A stretch of DNA of 64,000 nucleotides from Paragonimus skrjabini miyazakii (Eukaryota > Platyhelminthes > Trematoda > Plagiorchiida > Troglotrematidae), in NCBI GenBank assembly GCA_014338405.1, contig JTDE01000972.1, positions 87,161-151,160 on the forward strand, written 5' to 3'. How positions within the stretch are numbered: the stretch's first letter is position 1; the number at the start of each line of letters is the position of its first letter. A program made the translations under genes and the position numbers. A model generated the notes under the pieces. It was not told the origin of the DNA, made no database searches, and saw nothing but the letters and a program-made list of their open reading frames with translations. Below are positions 22,174 through 36,266 of this stretch, piece after piece.

Positions 22174-25100
22174 ATGCGTTCTTCCTGACAACATGGTACG
22201 TCACTTTTGACGAGATTGATTTGATCTCTTCCCTGTCCTTTACGAGAGACATTTCACCATGCAGTCACATCTTGACCAATTTTCAATAATTGTGGTATCA
22301 AGACCGCTTTAATGTTGAACACTGTCTTAATCAGCGGACCGGTTCGGAAATTGATTAGTCATTTCTCATTCTGTGTAGTCTACTAAATCCAGTTCAGCAT
22401 TCATAGAAAACACTTTGTGCGAATACTTTCATTTGTTGATCTATTGTGCATTTGAGGATGCAATGACGAAATTGTCCGATTATATTAGTTGGTGATCAAT
22501 TACATGGAAATCAGAAGACATTGGTCTATTCATCAATTAGTCACCGACAGGATGATATATATCTCCACATCCGCCATCATTTGTCATGTTTATACCACCA
22601 CAATCATGAAGGAATACGGTAGTCAATAATCGCTTGTCCTTCAATTCAGTGTACAGTATTTAGTAGTTAACTTGGGACAATACAATTTTGAAGGGTTCGG
22701 CATGCAGATTAACAAAAGCGGGAGCATTCGAAATTGATTTGGAATTTGGTAGGCACATTGGTGAATCATGAATTCACCTGATGTAGGTTACGTAAAAATG
22801 AGCTCAGGATAAGATGGCCAACGGCGACACGAGTTTCTCAATCGTAAGAGATGATTCCGACTCAATTTACATAAAGGTTACTATGCAGCCATCAAGAATA
22901 ATTGAACTAAGCTTCCCTTATCCTTTGGTCTTTGTAAGCAACACATCACAATGGTTTCAAATATAACGCAAAGTAAGACTGGCACAGCGGTGGTTGTCGG
23001 AAGTGGACTGAGTTGAAAGGTGTACGTTAGAACAGAACTACAATCTTTTCCAATGTTCATTTCATATGCGTAAAATTACCCACATTCTTGCCAATACTAT
23101 GTGGGTACTATATTTGTGGTTGTCTCCCTGTTTCACGAAGCAAGGTGTATACTTAGCTTCTGAAGAGCAATGTGGCAATCCTGTTGGTACTCAGAATGTT
23201 GAATAGAAAATTACACCTGTGCAATTTCAAAGTGATGAGATTCGTCAAGCTTCAGGTCATTACTGACGTTATCAGGGCCGTTCTGAATTCACTTTCAAGG
23301 CAATCGCTCACATTGGGTGCCACCCGCAAACGAACGTGGCTGAAATTCTGCTCATGTCTGTTTTATCAGGTTTAATGTGACCAGCAATGTGAAATTGATT
23401 GAAATGGTATCGGAATTCAAACTCTTGCCATGGCAGGTATACATGTTACTGACAAGCAACGACACAAACAAAACTAGCATTATACGTTTCTTTGTGGAAG
23501 TGTGTTGTTGCGTGAGTGTATAAGCAGCCATTAGTCTTGTATCCCTTTAACGTCCTACAGCTTAACCAGACTTTCCCGCTCCTCCAAATATTGTCACGAC
23601 TGGTTAAAAGTACACATATTCTGGGGACAAAATACATAATACACGACGGTGACTTATTGTGAGCCTATTCCCGGATCATACACGAGTGATTAGCTATTTT
23701 ATTGGAGTATTGAAACAATATAATACATGTGGATTTCAAAAAATGTTAGTAAACCACGCAAATTCCCGTTTCCATCTCATTATATTCCGTTGTGTATACT
23801 AAACGAAATTTTCACCTAAACTGAAATGATTAGCTAATGAATGCAGTCACCTGTGAAACATCTCAAAGTTTTTTGTCATGTGGACAACAATATGCTCCCC
23901 GTAGTCTCGTGACGCTTTTGTTTATAAGTTACCACCATTTCGTTCGATGAGCGTGGATTGTTTGTGGTGCCTTCGATTGTGGACCTTTCAGAAGAATCCC
24001 AGGACTGAATGAATGATTCGTTTGTTCACCAGTCAAACGAATTGCGTCAAAAAACTTTGGGTAACAATAGTAGCAATAGTTGAGGATTTGCCTGGAATGA
24101 TGGTTTTACATTTGGTGTAATCCGACTTTTACGGTGAAACGGCCTGTCCTACCTCGTAGAATCATATTTATATATTTGGACCCTTTTGAGTGCTGTTGAC
24201 GTTCCCCTCAAACACGGTATCTTTTGAAAACTCACAACAATCTACCCTTCCCCAATAAAGGAACCCTTAAGTACAACTCTGAAATTTGTGCCGTTATATT
24301 CAGTCAGTACAAACATTTGGTTATTTAATGTTCATTTTTGACATGCCCCTTCAAAATGATTGTTTGAAGCCTGCAATTGTTTATGACTGTAGCTCCACCT
24401 CAGTACCTCAGAACACTTTCCAAGACGTTTCTGACAATGTACATAGTGCTTCTCCAGTTAAGTTTTCTCTTGTTACCCTGGATCATTCTATATTAAAACT
24501 ATGTAATTTCTGTTCCCATTGTATCCGCTTTCGACAATGGTGTCCTTTTTTATATTCTCAAATTTTTTGGTGCGTTCATTTACTGGATCTCTTCTTCTGC
24601 CTTGCATATCCATCGTATTTAGTGTATCAGTATAATTCGGCCGTTTCAAATTCTTTCATTTTGATGTTGACGCGTCTGTGGACTTAAACTTCGCAATTGA
24701 GTCAATGACTGCGGTGATTATGTCATCACGTTTGCTTCAAAGTTATGTCACTTCAACCGGTCTCCGCCTGTTTCCATGTGCAAGATAAGTAAGTCACAAG
24801 CTAATTTTTTGGTTAACCGTAGATCAAAACTTTTCTGGAAATGCCCATTCTTTTGCTAGACAACTTCTCTCGGTAGGAACCAGCGCCTCTGTTCATATTT
24901 TACGGCAGCTTGGTCTGTCAGTGGGAGAGTTCCTTGGTGAAATTTGCTAACATCGAATTTGCTCATTCCTTTGGAATCTGTTTCAAACGACAGTGTTCTA
25001 TATTACTGTTACAAATTCTCTGTAGATTTCTGCACAATTCACCATTTTAGTGAATGTTTGTTTGTCATTGTTTGCCTTGTTTCTCATTGCTTGTTTGCCA

Positions 25101-26267
25101 TTTACCACTAAGATCAGGTTTTTGGACAATAGTTTTCATCTTTCACTTATCAACTTTTTGATCTGAAGACAATAACAGTTTCTTAGTCGTTTTGTTTTAT
25201 TGCACCCACGCATGAGCTGTTGATATTGTTCGTGGTCAGGTGGATTCCTCACTCATTTTTACGTTGTTCTAGAAGCACGGAAATAATTCTGAATGTACTA
25301 CCCTGCATAATTGACCGGCGAAGTAAAACTATGGTGCTTACCACTCAATCAGGAACAAAACTACTTGGGAGAAACAAAGCTTTAAGAAACGGAAACAATA
25401 CCCGTATCATACGATCCCCGTTCATCAGTGAACATGATGTACATATACCGTAGCGGTGCAAACGATACGAAACATAATTACAGAAAAATTTGCACACCTA
25501 GGTTGTTTGTTTTGCAAGGTGTAGGCACCTTCACGGTGAGTGTTTAGATATTGACGTAGGTAACCTTGTTAATTAGGTCCTTTTCCTCTCTCTCTTTTGT
25601 CTTTTTACCTCTCGCACAAATTCATCTTTTTTTCATGGTTCTGTAGCAGTTAATTGTCAACAAGAACCACTGATATATTCTTGTCCACGACGATGAGGAT
25701 GATGGTGATATAAATAATAATACGGTGAAAGTTGAGTTCTTGTCTACGTAGTAGCATAGCTCCAGAATAAGTTACAATCCTTTATTCATCATTGCTATCA
25801 ATTTGTGACTCGAGCCACGATGATGTGAGTTGACATGTGACGTGCAACATTTCAGGCGACACCCAGATGTTCTACGCGTGGAGGCTGTCAGGTGTTCAAA
25901 GTCCATGGCCACGTCATTGGCGGGTAACCGCGCGGAAGAATAATGTCCAATGTGTTGGCTACTCTGCTGACATACGGAATACATAATGTAACAATCATAC
26001 ATTTGGCCTCTTTGTTATCTGACCATGTGACCGATTAATCGAGGTTTCTTTGGTTAAGCGCTGACAATCGATAATTCTCTTGGTGCGATTATTCCGACAG
26101 ATACTAAGTAATTGTACGGACTAAATTTTTTTCTAGCCAGATAATAAAATGTATAGTTCAATGACATCCTCACTCCGCAAGTAATGGAGATTTAATAAGC
26201 CAGCATAAACCTCCGTTATTTCCGTTAATGTTATATAAAAAAATAACCAAACTTAAGTAGATCTTAC

Positions 26268-26390
26268 CTGTTAAGTAAATAGAAAAACCCACCGTCCCAG
26301 TAGGACTGTTTGCAATATGAACAATTAAACCGGGGACACCCTTGTCGTGCGCTTGTGTTTGAATGTTTGAGGCGAACACCACAAAGTAAC
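26268..26390 (-). CDS. PDE9A: PDE9-like gene, Cys-rich linker exon
   Basis: The exon is 123 nt: 1 nt, 40 codons, 2 nt. The donor is a perfect CAG before GTAAGA, and the acceptor is TTACCAG. The peptide contains GCPRFNCSYCKQSYWDGG and ends FFYLLN. The 2-nt end (AG) plus the T that opens exon 19371-19602 gives Ser, producing YLLNSPISEKI. Human PDE9A has NCPCKYSF and then YLLSPETIEALRK immediately before the catalytic domain, so this exon supplies the expected linker. Four closely spaced Cys are visible, and whether they bind metal is unknown. The same DNA is also open in another frame for 70 codons (26170-26382), which I regard as a shadow because that frame ignores the donor. The upstream in-frame TGA just before the acceptor fixes the exon start to within a few bases. 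Confidence 0.7.
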
Positions 26391-29300
26391 CTGGTAATTC
26401 ACATTACTCAACATCAAAAATAATATAGGTTGAAGGTTCAGATATAGGTTGGAAGTAAACATTGATAAATCCCACAACTAGAATCCTATTATCCAATGCT
26501 TTTCCTACATGCTTTATCGTTTGTTGGAATATCAATTGCTTATTTGATACAGTCATCCTCCAAAATTTTCGCTTGATTGCCAGTTGTCAATTGTTCAGAT
26601 TGATCATTATGAACAACAAAAACGGTCATGATTGAACAAAAGTTATGCCATTGAGGGGATGAAAAGATTGCATTATGCAGTGTATGTACCACGTACAATC
26701 TTCTCCACATAGAAACTGTAAAATTCAAAAAATTATTCGCGATATCCGACTTTATTGATCATTCATATTATTGAAGTGTTTACGCTTCCTGGATAGATTC
26801 CTTATCGTATCAGGTTGATTCGTTCCCCATCACTATTGATGAGACAGAAATTCATAGCAAGCAGCGTTTGTCTCCGTTCAACTGCATCCAATAAGTCAGT
26901 TACCGTGAATTACTGACCGACTTTCAGATTAGAAAGTAGATCATGTTTAGCGAGGTTTGCTTTCACATTTCTGTTTCTCAGGCGAAATACGGATCCTGGC
27001 CCAAATGACCTTCTGCAATCGGACTACAACATTTTCTGGGCATTATTAAGAGTCTGGAACCAATTATCTTAACTCTTGCGGTTGACAGAATACGCCCCTC
27101 TTTGTAAGGTTCACTCGATAGTAATTCTCACGCTCAAGATGTCAGTCCGGGGCATTTCTGAAAATCGAAATAGATTTGCTTAATCCCAGTCACTACTACG
27201 GTTATTGTATTCGGTATACTTCGTCAATTTGCTACAAGTTAGAAGGCAGAAAGTGAGGAAGAACACAGAAAGTTTTGTTCTTGGCATGGGTGAATTGATC
27301 CAGTTTTCATCCTTCCCCAAATTCTGGTGCAACGTCCTTCGTACTGAATTCCAAGGATTTTTGTAAGTCCCTAATATGAGGGTAATTTCGATTTATCCGG
27401 TCGATTCACAACTTCGAAGTCGCTTAAACGCAGAGGTAAACCGAACACGTATGTGTACTTACTGTCAGTAATCTACGCTTATACTTTGTCTCAAGTTAAG
27501 TCCTACGGCGAAATGCCTGACAGCTTAAGCCAAAAAAGTGACGTATCTCAACAAAGCTAGACTAATTGCATTGTAGGAGAAATAGCCATCAGTATCTTAG
27601 CAATAGGGAGAGCAAAAATAACTGTAAATTGTTCATGACTTTTCCGTCAGTAATCATAAGCACCTTTCCAATTAAAAGCAACTAATTTACGCTATCCTCA
27701 ATGTTGTTCACCGAAAAAGTTTGCATAAATTTTACAAAGACTTTCATAGGCAAATTTCAGACTGTCATTTGTTATTCATCCTCATACTTCTATCGCCAGC
27801 TCTACGACGTAACCGTGTAAGGATCTGAAAACCAAATATTAGTGTTGTCGGTGATTCGTTAACACCATGCCTACTCCCATTCACAGTATGGTCAAATGGC
27901 ATTGTCTCACAGGTGATGTATAAAGGTTTCAGCCATTCAGACGTTGTGTTAATTTCCGTGGCCAAATATAGTTCTGATGACCTGGTGAACATTTACTGAA
28001 TAAAACCAACCCTGCAATGAGCAACCAATGTAGAAATGCACTTGGTGCATAGGAAAGTTATAATCCGTTTCAGACATTGTGGAGTTGTGGGAACAAGCGT
28101 TCCACCTATCTGTAATCACTAAACCAGTTTGATAGCTGTAGGTCTGCATCAAAAATTCAGAAGCACCCCATCATCCTACAAAAAATATATCGCGTAGATT
28201 GTAATCAAAAGCTTTTCAACCGAAGTCCTCGACAAAATCGTCCTTAATCAATATAGTCAAAATGGCGTTAGGTTAGGTTTCTATAGTTAGTCTGAACTGA
28301 AAATATCTAGGTGGAATATCGCCTGCTTTTGTTTTTCTAATCTTCAGCCAAAACACGGGCTGATTTTATTTAAGACCAACACTTGCTGGCCATTTTCAAC
28401 CATTTTTTTGTCGTCATGCACAGGCCTCATAACATTGAGTCTAGAAAACCACCCTCTTGTTAAAGTGTGAAACGCTGTGGAAGAGCTGAGTAAATTACTA
28501 TGTGATGGTTATGAACTAAAAGAAAGAACCTTCGCTTTCAATACTGTATCCTATCCTCAAGTCACAGTCCTCATGAGCTTATAAAATGGTGACATCAGTC
28601 CACAAGTGTTAGCTAATGACCAAGCGTGAGGAGACTAATGTCACGTATTCAAATATTCATTATTTCGATCACGATAAGCGCAGACTGAAAATGATGTCAA
28701 CTGTGTTTAAAAATCTGTGACTAGTAAATCAACTCCAAATCCACTCGCGTAAGAACAACACATTTTCAATGCGAAATTCCACCATAAGTGCTTCCGTTGA
28801 AAATTCTAAATGACAAGAGATAATCAAAACCCCATAAATATGTGGTATACGTGGAATATACCACCGATTTTATGTAAACGATTTATACGAACATCTTAGT
28901 TAAATTGCATACAACAAATTTGTGTACAGCCTGGTTAACATACCATAATTTGTGATATTCGTGAATTATGGCTTGACACTCAATATCGGATTTTCGTATA
29001 ATCGACAGCTGCGGATTTGGTGGCGGAGCTCGACGTCCGGGAGTGAACACGTGATTGTTGTATGGAGTAATGTGAGCCACACCGAGCCAGCTTAAATACG
29101 CATACGACTGAGTACGCAGGTGGATCAATGGAAAAGGGTACCAAGTAGATTGATCAATAGACCATATGCTATGTGGGTCGATTTTAACATGCATTAGAAG
29201 TATTGAACATACGCCAGATATTTTCGGATACATAATTACCCATAAGATTACGCGATTGTTATATACTGTCCAACGTATAGTACAATAATAACATAAGAAA

Positions 29301-32300
29301 AGTACTCGAGGTACTCATAAAAGTTATCAGGAAGTAAATAACTCACACTGGGTTAACTGGTAATGTGCGCGAACATAAAGATGTCCTCGCCGATGTTAGC
29401 GAGAATGAATCAAAACTGTTTCAACGTTGTGTCTAGTCAATCAGTAAGTAACAATCAAAACAAAACTTTCATCTCGTTCATTATGGGAACGGAATTTTGA
29501 ACACTTTACGGATCAGCACTTAAAAATACTACACAGTAAACTGTCGCCAAAAATACTAACCAGAGGTGAGTAGTTCATAACATGTAAGAACAAGTAACAA
29601 TGAAACATAAGTACATTTTTATAAAAACTGTATAATGCAAACGTTTGTCAACACATTAAAACATACATCTTGTGATTCATTTATTCGTTTTTATTACAGG
29701 GTCTTAACTAGTCGGTTCACTTGAGTATTCAAGAAGGAAAACCGTATGTCCGTTTCATACACCTTAGACTTTTCTTTCAGAAGGAATTACACATAGAATT
29801 GATTAGTTGTGGAGTTTGTTTGTAAACATTGAATTCTACGGAGTGTTAACTGCAGTTTTTGCATACAAATAGACTTCCAGTCAGTGTGTTTTAGAAACAA
29901 AACGCCAACCTCCAATTTCGGTTTACTAGGTCATTTGGTAGTGCACATTCTCGTCATAACGGACATTTGAAGCTCATCAGCGTATTCATAAAACAATCTT
30001 GTTAACCGTCGCCCCATTCACCTCACATTAGAGGATGCCGAAATATCACATTTAAACGCTGTCACATTCAGTTGTGAGTAGAATCTAGGTTTCCTTAGAG
30101 TCTGGAAAAGGATAACGCTCTTCTAAATGCCAACAGATAATCTCACATGCAGCACCCACCAGTCAGGGTGAAGTCACATGATTGGTGGACATTTTCATAC
30201 GTTTGATGATCAATGATGGGCACACAAAAATGGAAGTTCTTGTCCAATGATTTATTCTGAAAGAACTTTGCGGGGCAAGTTACTGGAATGCAACAGGTGT
30301 AAAGAACTGTGAATTGTGCTTTGATTATAATAAGATGTCGCGGATGGGAAAATCCGTTAATATAACGTATGCGAACAAATCAATGCAGGCAGTTTTAATT
30401 TCAAATCCGAAGCCACAGTACAGCATTGACTTATGATTATAAGCCAAAAGTGAGTATCGCAGTAGGATTGTAGCCGCCTGAGGGAACGTTTATCCCAGTT
30501 TCAAGGGAGCATTTACTTGATCACCGTTGATAGTTTCCTTGTCTGTTACGTCAACATGTTTACTGGTAAAAATGTCATACTGACTGAGTCTTCTACTGAT
30601 ATTTTCCCCCACCTCACCAAAATTCCTTGGCCAGTCTTCATAGGTCATATATGACACATCAGTGTTAAACAGCAGTTTTGACAGACACTATGAAATGTCA
30701 GCCTTACATGCACGTCTTTAGATATCAAGGAAGCTGTCAGAATTTTCTCGAACTGCTGGAACTGCCAACTAACTTGTGATTAATACGACGCTCGAGACAG
30801 ATGTCGGCGGACATTTTCATATCTCATATTATGCCATTATTCACACAAGTTACGACGATGGCCGACCAAAGCAAAAGTGAAGTTGATTTGTGTGTAGAGA
30901 TTCGTCAATTCATAGTATACTGTGCGCATATTCATTAGAATATCAAGGTTAAACTAATAATTCAGTAACTTGTAATTCTGAAAGAAGGATATCAACAAAA
31001 TAGTGGTATGATGATTAAAACACTCATTAAAAGTTAAGTTTGTCTTCATCCGTCAATTATCTAATTAATGCTGCTAACAGTGTAACTGACTACCAGATAT
31101 AAGCTATATATTACTCTGCCCCACAAGGTACCCCTATAAAGTTGACAACCTCATTGAAAAAGGCCTCAATTGGAACGGCGGGAAGTCCACTGTCGAAATG
31201 ATACCTCTTAAAAGTCAACAATGAAGGAAAACATCGTTTCCTAAGGCTGATTCACTTTTCATAAATACCAATTTTCGATCTGTAGCCTACGGAGGAATAC
31301 GACATTAATATCTAACATCGATACAGCTCAAAATAAACCCGTACAGACAAACCATCAAAATGTCCTATGTGAATAAAAACTGGCTTAGTAGTACAGATAG
31401 GCCAGGTCCTCTGTTTCTGTAGTTCAGTGATCTAAGGTGTCCAAAAATGAGTGCGAGTTCTCCATTACGATGACTGGTTGACAGTTTAGAATAAGGCTGT
31501 TGAGTTAGAATATAACTTGATTTGTGGTTTCCTGTCTGCTCCAATAAAACAAAAAAGCAAAACGATCGGTTGCGTGCAGATGCAAATTATTTTCGAGGCA
31601 GAAGATTAATCAATTGCTGTTATGTTCACTATTTCTTTTCATACTGAACAAGACAAATGTTGCAATACAGCGAGCCTAAAAAAAGGCTGATTTTAGTCCG
31701 GAAAGATCATATACATAGAATCAACCCTAAAAACACTTAGCTGTCAGTAAAGTGAATAATTACTGTTTTATCAACGGTAATAAAATTCTGTATAGGTGCG
31801 GACAACGTTGCTCAGCGAATTTCGCTGTTTAATGGAATCCTTCTAATGAGGGTGTGTTATATCAGAAAATAATAGTAGGCAACTGGAAGAAAATGTACCT
31901 CTGACTTTTATTAAAAACTAAGGTCGCTTGACAAAAAATATGTATGTTGACGTGATGACTTATGTACAACAAAATATTGATGCTTCCAGTTTTAGACAAG
32001 TAAGAAATAAGAACCTGCATTTCTCCGCAATAACAAACAATAAACCTACTGAAACCTAATCTTCTTACGTTTTACAGTTACTTTACTGAAAGGCTAAAAT
32101 TAGTCAGTCACTTTTATTGGTCTATAAGTAAATGTCCGGTTGTAAACGGCAACATAGTGAATGAACGTTTCTGGCCAGTTCGAATTTTTAGGCTTAATTG
32201 TGTCAAGCAGTTGAATTTACTTACTGTCAATATGTGTCAACTTATAGTCCGAGTACCTGTTCACTAAAAAATGTGGTACTGGTCATTGGATTTACTGGAA

Positions 32301-32692
32301 CTTGTGAAATTAACTTTATCAATCGTCGCATTATCTTCTCCTCTATATATATATGGCCAACAAAGACAGCTCTTAGCAAGTAGTGACCTTGGTTTGTCCT
32401 ACATTTTTGTCACGCCAGAACTTATAATCTGGGAATTGTTGGTGAACCGAAAAGTTGAAACCGCACATCTTTAAACGAAAAGCTACAACAATTAACACTT
32501 TTGAAATTTGTTTGACAGTGCTAGGAAACCAATTACAAAGTGCACCTTACAGTGAACTTTCAAGAGAGTTTTGTTTAACGGAATGAGAAGCAAAATGTTC
32601 TAAAGTATCCTTAAATTTTAATAATTATTTTGTTTGTTTGTTAGTTTATAAAATAATAGGTAAATATTAGCGTGAATATCACGACCAGATAC
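26391..32692. other. PDE intron(s), about 6.3 kb, hiding at least one exon
   Basis: The phase conflict between exons 32693-32936 (ends phase 0) and 26268-26390 (needs a phase 2 predecessor) means an exon of length 3n+2 should lie here on the minus strand. It probably continues the coiled coil. I could not pick it out. Minus-strand frames at 27765-28152 and 28883-29233 showed no family match. Confidence 0.5.
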
Positions 32693-32936
32693 CTCAACAT
32701 AACATTTCAGTTGGCTGAGCTTTTCGGAGACTTCATTTATCCGATGCTCAACGTCAGTCAGGTCTGTAGATGGACAGTCACCTATTTGTTTCTCCGGCGG
32801 ATTCAGGGAAGTAAACGCAAGTGTTGAGTCTTCGGAATGAGGTACACAACCCGGCGAGATCCGATGGGGGACCTCCGGCGAATGTGTGGAAGTGGGACTC
32901 TGCAGCGAAAGTAATCGATCATACAATTGTTCCAGT
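32693..32936 (-). CDS. PDE9A: PDE9-like gene, coiled-coil exon
   Basis: The exon is 244 nt (1 nt plus 81 codons), ending in phase 0. Its acceptor is a good pyrimidine tract, TTTTTTCCTGTTTCAG, and its donor is GAG before GTATCT. The peptide starts with a short heptad-like stretch (LEQLYDRLLSLQ). A Pro/Ser-rich spacer follows, and it ends in a second helix (DVEHRINEVSEKLSQLKCYV) with the hydrophobic spacing of a coiled coil. PDE9A has a helical segment (VANHLAVLEKRVELEGLK in the human protein as I recall it) at about this distance before the catalytic domain, which supports the assignment. Sequence identity is low, so the assignment leans on phase and order. The next exon found (26268-26390) needs a phase 2 predecessor, so at least one exon in the intervening 6.3 kb is not identified. 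Confidence 0.6.
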
Positions 32937-35900
32937 CTGAAACAGGAAAAAATATCACGACTGGACACATCACTCCGATTGCATTTAGTGAAATGTGAAA
33001 ATTATCAACCAGTTTAAACCCATGAATGCGCTTGCAGGAAGAATTGGAAAGAAGCCTTCTAGAAAAATTGGTTACACTAACTGCGTTCAGTAGTATACGT
33101 GAACAAAACTATAAAAAGTAGCAAAATTTCAGCTAGATCTCACCAATATCATGGAAAGTGATTGTCGTTTTCTAGGTTCAAAATGGGATTTTTCTCAAAA
33201 TAAATGTGGTACAACAGTCAACATGTGACCTTGCACTAACAAATGAAGAAATTTATCCACTGATTATCACTTGAGTGCTATGGGATAAGAAGTAAGAAAA
33301 TGAAAAACAAATAGCCAAAGATGGAACTGAAGTAAAGGGTGGGCATTGCTGTGTCGTTCTTCAAATGGTCGTTATTACTGGTACCATCAGATTCACAGAC
33401 GATTCTTCCTGAACACAAAGGTGAACACTAATGTTCCGACCGTTTGAAGAACGGTGCAGCAATGTCCACTTTTGAACTCAGTTCCGTCGCTGGTCATTAT
33501 TTTTCCTTTTCTGTTCTTCTGCTTTGTAACATTCAGTTGATAATGTGGAGAAAAATCTTCCCGGCTATTAGTCATGCAAATTCACATTTTGACAGCTGTC
33601 TCCAAAAAAGGAATCAAACTTAAATAATCGTGAATCGCAATGTAGCCGATTACTTTTTTGCGATTATCCATAAATCACTCTAAGTTTTACAAAAATTTGA
33701 CCGCAGTCTGCGCATTCAGATAGATTTTACATTTAGCTTGTTCGGAAGGGAGACTTCTTTTCGAAAAAGTTTGGGTGAGTTGTCTACCAGAACTCAAACG
33801 CTACGATTAAAAATGCTTGAGGTTCAACTTGAAACTAGTCAAATTCTCGAATACTTAGTGGCAAATATCGCATTGACTTTTTATATGATCACTGCAATGT
33901 TGTATGTTACATCAAATACATATTTATCATAATTTTGTCTTTATCATTTTAGCAGACACCGGTTGAAGAACGTTTTCCACTGCTTCCCCGCCTAGGTCGG
34001 AGTGACATGGGAATTTTGCTAACAGCCTGACTTAATTATGTCAGGCGTTGCTCTGGGTTACCTGTTCAAACACAAAACGGTCACTTAGGTTACAATGGTC
34101 TGATTGACTTTGTGGACTAAAACATTTATTGTCATTTTGACCTTGAGAGGTTCTAAGTCATCCGACATTTGTCATTGGATTGCCTTTCTATGTACAGCAT
34201 GTGACCGCCTCATTCAAATGGACAGTCCGCATTCAGTTTTTTTCCATTGTAAGTAGTCAAGTCAAGAGTGACCTTTGAACCCGTTCGAACTATTGTCCAG
34301 TCAGCTGGACCATTTGATAATATTTTATATTAGAAAAATTAAGTGTGGGTTTAAGCTGACTAACTTTCAGTTGTTATAAAATATCTTCCAAAAAGTCACT
34401 TTAACTGACTGGTAATGGTAAATTAAGCGATGTACAGTAATCGTTCTCAACTTCATCAATACTTCATTATATATGAGGCCTGTAAGTGAAGATTGCTTAA
34501 AGTTTCGACTGTCCATGGCCGTTTTGACGTTTCGGTAAACTACCTGTTTCGGTAGCATGGAACCATTATTCTGTAAGGATGAGCATACCATTCGTTCAGT
34601 TTACTATGCGTTTATACTCAACGTATCCAGACAGAAGGTACCCGTTCGAGCATTGCGTGGCAAACAAACGGACGCAAAGTTTAGAACAGTAAAGGAAACT
34701 ACAACATACAAGGGGCGTCTTATTTCACATTATTGATAAGTATATACTGCATGTGGTATTACATTTTTTAAGAGGAAGCTTATTTGTTTTTCTAAATCAA
34801 GGGCGGTGTTTCTGCACGTTACAAATGTCTGTTCTTTTTTAACGGACGAGTTCACAACTGTGCAATTACTGTTGGTTCAAACTACTGTTGCAAACCGTGG
34901 TATTTTGGGTCAAGAATACACAGATTTTTGTGTTCACAAATCAGTTGGAATGATAGATAATGCAAAGCTGATTTCAGAACATAAATTTTGACACAGATGG
35001 TTGAGCAGTATCATCTATTCAATTAGTTACCCAAAAACTATGAGAAAATCAGGTTGTTTATTAAAGCTTTTTCATCATTTTCTACATTCTGCATCACTTG
35101 TGCAACCATAGATCATTGAAATAAAATGTGAGGCGGTCAACCGACGAGGTGGACAGAGTGAAATGAAAGCAGCCACTAGTAGGTTGAGAATAGTAGATCT
35201 TATTTTTTCTCAGGCTGAAATTTTGTCTCTCACTCACACTCCGATTATAGACATTAGAGAACAGTTAGCTAATCGGGTGAAGTAAATTGAATGTTATCAC
35301 AGTTTGGATAAGTTGGCCATCTTGTAAAACTCAAAGTGCAGCGAGGGGTGGAAGTAAAATGAAGCCATCTTCCTAGCACTGTTTGTCCTCATTTGCAACA
35401 GTTTTCTATTTTTACAGGTTGTGGATGTACAGAAGTTGATAAGTTATGTTTAACAGAAGTAAAATGTCAGTGTATCCAACCTGAATTGTTTTCAGGGCTA
35501 AGCGATGACCACTTTTGTCATGCAATTAGCTACTATGCCCAGAAAATCAGAACAACAGCGATTTAAGCAAAAATAAACATTTTCAGTTTATTGAAAAAAC
35601 ACTGTCATTTTTTGGAGAAGCAGTAGTATTTACGTTGACCATTATTGTTCGGTTACAAGTTTGGAATGTTTCAGTCGGACCGTCGGTTGGTACGTTCTAC
35701 AAACTTGACGTAAATGATCCGGCCGTTTAACTCCGAACTGCGTCCAAACAACGTGTTTTATTCATCACCTTCTGCATAAAACTTCTACGTGGCAGCTGAT
35801 CATTACCAGCCGTTCAACCGCATGCCCGCTTGCAGTATCTTGTGTTCCAGCTATGACTGGTTGAAAGTTTCCCAAACAAGAAATAGCTCCAGTGCAAACT

Positions 35901-36266
35901 TATTATAAAGTGCGAGTACAAACCATTAGTGTACTGTTGCTGGTAATATGAACGAGCATGTTTTCGGAATTGGCTTTTACAGTTGTTTGAAACCTTTCTA
36001 TATTAAGGATAGCATGCGCCTAAAACAAATTTTTGACGTACTGGTTAAAGTGATAATTTAATTTCATAAACACGGATAACCCACTTTGCTCACCGGAAAA
36101 AGGACTAATTGCTGGATTGTACACCCCGATGTACATAAATGAGAGGCGAAAAAAGTGAACGTACACACTTTTCACATGTTGCTGGATGCTCCCACATGTG
36201 CGATTTAACCAAAATATAAAACCGGAGCAAATATAAAATTTATCCAAATACTGTGTTGGCACTTAC
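32937..36266. other. Intron of the PDE-like gene, about 3.3 kb
   Basis: It joins the Ser/Thr-rich exon to the coiled-coil exon with matching phase. It holds two copies of the dispersed 11-bp motif (34202-34212 and 35129-35139) and nothing else recognised. Confidence 0.55.

Larger units (their letters stand above)
19603..26267. other. Intron of the PDE gene, about 6.7 kb
   Basis: It contains the truncated repeat copy at 21340-21402, the N gap 21689-22173 and a T/C-rich stretch around 24280-25200 whose 133-codon plus-strand frame I could not match to anything. No retroelement protein was recognised. Confidence 0.55.

Noticed and set aside
21519..22289. Open frames of 170-256 codons across the second N gap
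   Set aside because: They are mostly N; the real flanking peptides are short and match nothing.
24286..24687. Plus-strand 133-codon frame in a T/C-rich region
   Set aside because: It lies in pyrimidine-rich DNA where stops are rarer, starts at a non-ATG codon and shows no recognisable domain.
28883..29233. Minus-strand 116-codon frame, considered as the missing PDE exon
   Set aside because: It contains no coiled-coil pattern and no splice pair giving phase 0 in and phase 2 out.
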